5,241 bases of DNA, taken from NCBI GenBank assembly GCA_902465115.1, contig CABQMC010000125.1, positions 1-5,241 on the forward strand, written 5' to 3'. The stretch is from an uncultured Collinsella sp. Its GTDB lineage: Bacteria > Actinomycetota > Coriobacteriia > Coriobacteriales > Coriobacteriaceae. The position numbers and the translations under genes were made by a program. The notes under the pieces were generated by a model. The model was not told where the DNA came from and made no database searches. It worked only from the letters and a program-made list of their open reading frames with translations. Every line of letters begins with the position of its first letter. The first letter of the stretch is position 1. Shown here piece after piece: positions 3,390 through 5,241 of this stretch.

Positions 3390-4550
3390 ATGACACGCAA
3401 GCAGAGGCGCCGCGCGTGGGGCTCAATCACCGAAGCCAAGCGTGGCAAGAAATACATCCTCCGATGGCAAGAGAACACGCCGTGTGGACGCAAGCGCAAA
3501 GCCAAGACGGTATACGGCACCTATCGCGAGGCATGCACCGAACTCGACCGCATCCACGTCGAGCGTGCCGATGACAAGCCGGTGCCGACCATCGCCCAGG
3601 CATACGGCACATGGCTCGAGCCGACCATGGCGGCACAGGTCGCGGCGGGCACGCTCGCGCCGAACACCCGCAGCCTCGTCACAAGGTCGTGGGCAAACTA
3701 CGTCGGCCCCACATGGGGCTCAATGCCGGTCGACCAGTTGCGCCCCGTGCACCTGCAGGAATGGCTCCTGACTCTCCCCGCAGCGACGGCGGACACCGCC
3801 CTACTCACCCTGCGCAAGATTTACGGCACTGTGTCGGGCTTCGTCGTGCTGCCCATCGACCCGTTTGCCGCCACCGTGAAATACACCATGCCCACGCGCA
3901 AGACGCGCGAGCGCTCCAAGCGCCTGTACACGCTCGCCGAGGCAAAGGACATTCTGGGCCGTCTGCACGGAACCTCGCTCGAGGCGCCGTTCATCATGGC
4001 GTGTTTTGGATCATGCCGCTCGGGTGAGTCGCTGGGCATCCGCACCGATGAGGTCATGCCATTCGCGGCGGAATCCACAACGCTCGCGACGGTCGACCTC
4101 GTGCGCCAGATGGAGCAAGCGGGCATCGAGCCCACGGCGGACGGCGTACTCAAGACGCGGAAGTCCATACGCACAGTCGTGGTGCTGCCGGATGCCGCCG
4201 GGCGCCTGCTCGAAATTGCAAACGAGCGCCGCGTGGCAGGCTCCGAGTGGCTAGCAGATCGCGGGGACGGGCTGCCCATGAACCGAGGGATGTGCAATCA
4301 TAGATGGAAGAAGTGGTGCGCAGCCGAGGGCATCGAGCACATCCCGTGGTCGAACCTCCGCAACTCATGGCGTACCATCTGCGAGATGGAGCTGCACATG
4401 CCCTGGGACCTCATGGAGATGCTCATGGGCCACTCCCTGCCGGGCGTGTCCGGGCGGCATTATATTCGCCCCTCCCGCGAGCAGGTGGCGCGTTCCGTTT
4501 GCGACGCACTTGGGATAAATTGGGATATTTCCCAACAAACCAGCAGGTAA
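3390..4550 (+). CDS. int: Tyrosine recombinase, phage-type integrase (386 aa)
   Basis: It catalyses site-specific integration and excision of the element between attP and attB. The N-terminal 'RAWGSITEAKRGKKYILRW' (about 9-26) is a typical arm-binding beta-rich domain. Residues about 65-150 form the SAM-like core-binding domain and about 175-375 the catalytic domain. Catalytic residues visible: R210 (CRSGES, box I), K255 (LKTRKS), R324 (SNLRNS, box II), H348 (GHS) and nucleophile Y358 (RHYIRP). The usual first His of the box II HxxR motif is Ser321. The start is ATG 3390 with a modest AGGGA (3379-3383) upstream. Length is normal. Its end lies 27 bp from the start of the 80-bp repeat array, so the attachment site is probably directly downstream. 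Confidence 0.95.
   Translation: MTRKQRRRAWGSITEAKRGKKYILRWQENTPCGRKRKAKTVYGTYREACTELDRIHVERADDKPVPTIAQAYGTWLEPTMAAQVAAGTLAPNTRSLVTRSWANYVGPTWGSMPVDQLRPVHLQEWLLTLPAATADTALLTLRKIYGTVSGFVVLPIDPFAATVKYTMPTRKTRERSKRLYTLAEAKDILGRLHGTSLEAPFIMACFGSCRSGESLGIRTDEVMPFAAESTTLATVDLVRQMEQAGIEPTADGVLKTRKSIRTVVVLPDAAGRLLEIANERRVAGSEWLADRGDGLPMNRGMCNHRWKKWCAAEGIEHIPWSNLRNSWRTICEMELHMPWDLMEMLMGHSLPGVSGRHYIRPSREQVARSVCDALGINWDISQQTSR
4510..4535 (+). repeat. Direct and inverted TTGGGA repeats at the 3' end of int
   Basis: TTGGGATA occurs at 4510-4517 and 4520-4527, exactly 10 bp apart, and the second copy forms an inverted repeat with TCCCAA (4530-4535). They lie inside the last codons of int, less than 70 bp from the inferred attachment site. 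Integrases and their accessory factors often bind such helically phased sites, but chance is possible at this length. Confidence 0.35.
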
Positions 4551-4577
4551 AACGGGCGCTGTTAATAGTGGCAGGTT

Positions 4578-4742
4578 GAGATTTTCTGCAGGACAGTTTT
4601 GGTTTGTCTCGATCTGTAACACGAAGGGTCAGTTTTGGCGGTCAGCTGTTACAGATCGAGATTTTCCATAGGACCATTTCTTCCTGTCTTGATCTGTAAC
4701 ACCTAGACCCAATTTCCATCCCCAGTTGTTACAGATCAAGAC
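4578..4742. repeat. Two 80-bp tandem units carrying covarying hairpins
   Basis: Units at 4578-4657 and 4658-4737 share the opening GAGATTTTC and an AGGAC block, and each holds a 15-bp inverted repeat with a 25-nt loop. The stems are TCTCGATCTGTAACA (4607-4621) with 4647-4661, and TCTTGATCTGTAACA (4687-4701) with 4727-4741. The fourth stem base is C/G in one unit and T/A in the other, a compensatory change that keeps pairing. The second stem extends by one more pair. The loops differ almost completely. This suggests an intergenic palindromic repeat family selected for its fold or for symmetric protein binding. Its function is unknown. Confidence 0.8.
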
Positions 4743-4788
4743 ATTTCGGCAATCCCCTTTCACCGTCCCATTCAAATACAACAATTTT

Positions 4789-4828
4789 GTTAGTCATGGT
4801 TAACTTTTTGGCCTAAAACGGGTATCCT
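4789..4828 (+). promoter_or_regulatory. Candidate promoter of the Nramp transporter gene
   Basis: TTAACT (4800-4805) and TATCCT (4823-4828) are 17 bp apart, each 4 of 6 matches. An inverted GTTA-N8-TAAC (4789-4804) overlaps the -35 box. A metal-responsive DtxR/MntR-type repressor often controls Nramp genes, but this short dyad is not a recognised consensus. Confidence 0.35.
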
Positions 4829-4864
4829 TTGCGGCGTCAAACAAACGGCACGCAGGAGCTCACC

Positions 4865-5241
4865 ATGCTCAACCATCTCAAACAACACTTTGGCTCGCAC
4901 CGCACCGGAGGCCACGGAGGTCTGGATATCGCCCGGCATATCGGCCCCGGGCTGCTCGTGACCGTCGGCTTTATCGATCCGGGCAACTGGGCCTCCAACA
5001 TGGCCGCCGGCTCGCAGTTTGGCTACGCGCTGCTGTGGATCGTCACGCTGTCCACGATCATGCTCATCGTGCTGCAGCACAACGCGGCGCACTTGGGCAT
5101 CGCCACGGGCACCTGTCTTGCCGAGGCCACGACACGCTACCTCCCCCGCATCGTGGGACGCGCGGTACTCGCCAGTGCCTACCTCGCGACCATCGCCACC
5201 GCTATGGCCGAGGTCCTGGGCGGCGCGATCGCGCTCCAGAT
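4865..5241 (+). CDS. mntH: Nramp-family divalent metal (Mn2+/Fe2+) transporter, 5' part
   Basis: Nramp proteins import Mn2+ or Fe2+ across the cytoplasmic membrane by proton symport. The gene starts at ATG 4865 with AGGAG (4854-4858) upstream and runs off the right edge after 125 codons, about 30% of a normal protein. Residues 27-50 form TM1 with the diagnostic DPGN (38-41), whose Asp and Asn coordinate the metal. TM2 follows at about 53-72 (FGYALLWIVTLSTIMLIVLQ), then 'LGIATGTCLAEA' and TM3 at about 100-124 (ATAMAEVLGGAIAL). E116 of the conserved 'AEVLG' is kept, while the Asp usually three residues before it is Ala113. TM6 with its Met ligand lies outside the window. This is probably a resident chromosomal gene flanking the element; 'mntH' is a family-level name. 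Confidence 0.88.
   Translation, partial: MLNHLKQHFGSHRTGGHGGLDIARHIGPGLLVTVGFIDPGNWASNMAAGSQFGYALLWIVTLSTIMLIVLQHNAAHLGIATGTCLAEATTRYLPRIVGRAVLASAYLATIATAMAEVLGGAIALQ

Larger units (their letters stand above)
4551..4864. other. Gene-free junction between integrase and transporter, probable attachment-site region
   Basis: No coding frame is supported in these 314 bp. From 4578 rightward the sequence follows an 80-bp period (see the repeat entry), while bases 4551-4577 do not continue it: 4565-4577 match the expected repeat end only loosely (about 9 of 13). The break near 4570-4580 is the best candidate for the element-chromosome boundary, with the GAGATTTTC shared by both repeat units as a possible core edge. 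From about 4742 to 4864 only the likely transporter promoter is seen. No tRNA gene is present here. Confidence 0.4.

Noticed and set aside
3611..4027. Plus-strand frame of 138 codons inside int, and other frames within int (such as 3821-4297 minus)
   Set aside because: They lie wholly within a well-supported integrase gene and show the His/Arg/Pro/Ala bias of alternate frames in GC-rich DNA.
4578..4742. CRISPR array
   Set aside because: There are only two units, the conserved part is a long inverted repeat with a 25-nt loop, and no cas gene is present. The pattern is tandem hairpins, not repeats with spacers.
4790..5092. Minus-strand frame of 100 codons opposite the transporter
   Set aside because: It is antisense to a clear Nramp N-terminus with the DPGN motif, and has no supporting signals.

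Overview
The window looks like one end of an integrated temperate-phage-like (or similar integrase-borne) element abutting ordinary chromosome in a moderately GC-rich Gram-positive-type bacterium. Strong AGGAGG ribosome binding sites, GC-rich coding DNA and the style of the proteins fit an actinobacterial gut lineage such as Coriobacteriia (Collinsella-like). This taxonomic guess is inference; no rRNA or other marker is present.

Left part (1-908): a leftward operon starts at 908 and encodes a Cro-like XRE regulator (681-908) and a small coiled-coil protein (451-678). Further left come a second small XRE regulator (66-257) and a gene that starts with an ATGA overlap and runs off the edge (1-69). 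On the opposite strand lies a 62-residue zinc-ribbon protein (324-512).

Switch region (909-1127): a gene-free divergent control region. It holds a leftward promoter (TTGACA-16-TAATAT), a weaker rightward candidate, three copies of a GGC-N5-GCC/AATT direct repeat placed on or beside those promoters, a perfect 24-bp palindrome and a 12-bp-stem hairpin. It resembles a lysogeny switch between the leftward XRE gene and a rightward XRE gene (1128-1538), whose proteins are visibly related.

Lysogenic or accessory part (1128-3248): the CI-like regulator is followed by a 179-residue protein of unknown function with a Ser/Thr-rich middle and a hydrophobic helical tail (1579-2118). It converges on a 96-residue unknown gene on the minus strand (2115-2405), and the two share a CTAG stop. 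Next is a HicA/HicB toxin-antitoxin pair (2575-3248) with a near-consensus promoter carrying a palindromic operator in its spacer. HicB ends in an excisionase/MerR-like winged helix.

Right end (3249-5241): two strong hairpins, one with a T-tract on the minus strand, precede a tyrosine integrase (3390-4550). Beyond it the sequence enters an 80-bp periodic array of covarying hairpins (about 4578-4742), interpreted as chromosomal DNA bordering the attachment site. The window ends in the first third of an Nramp-family metal transporter gene (4865 onward), presumably a resident chromosomal gene.

The layout (integrase, accessory/toxin-antitoxin genes, CI-like gene, Cro-like gene, early genes) is the usual lysogeny-module order of Gram-positive temperate phages. 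The most interesting items are the HicB-excisionase-type fusion beside the integrase, the three-operator switch, the unknown 179/96-residue convergent pair, and the covarying 80-bp repeats at the element boundary.
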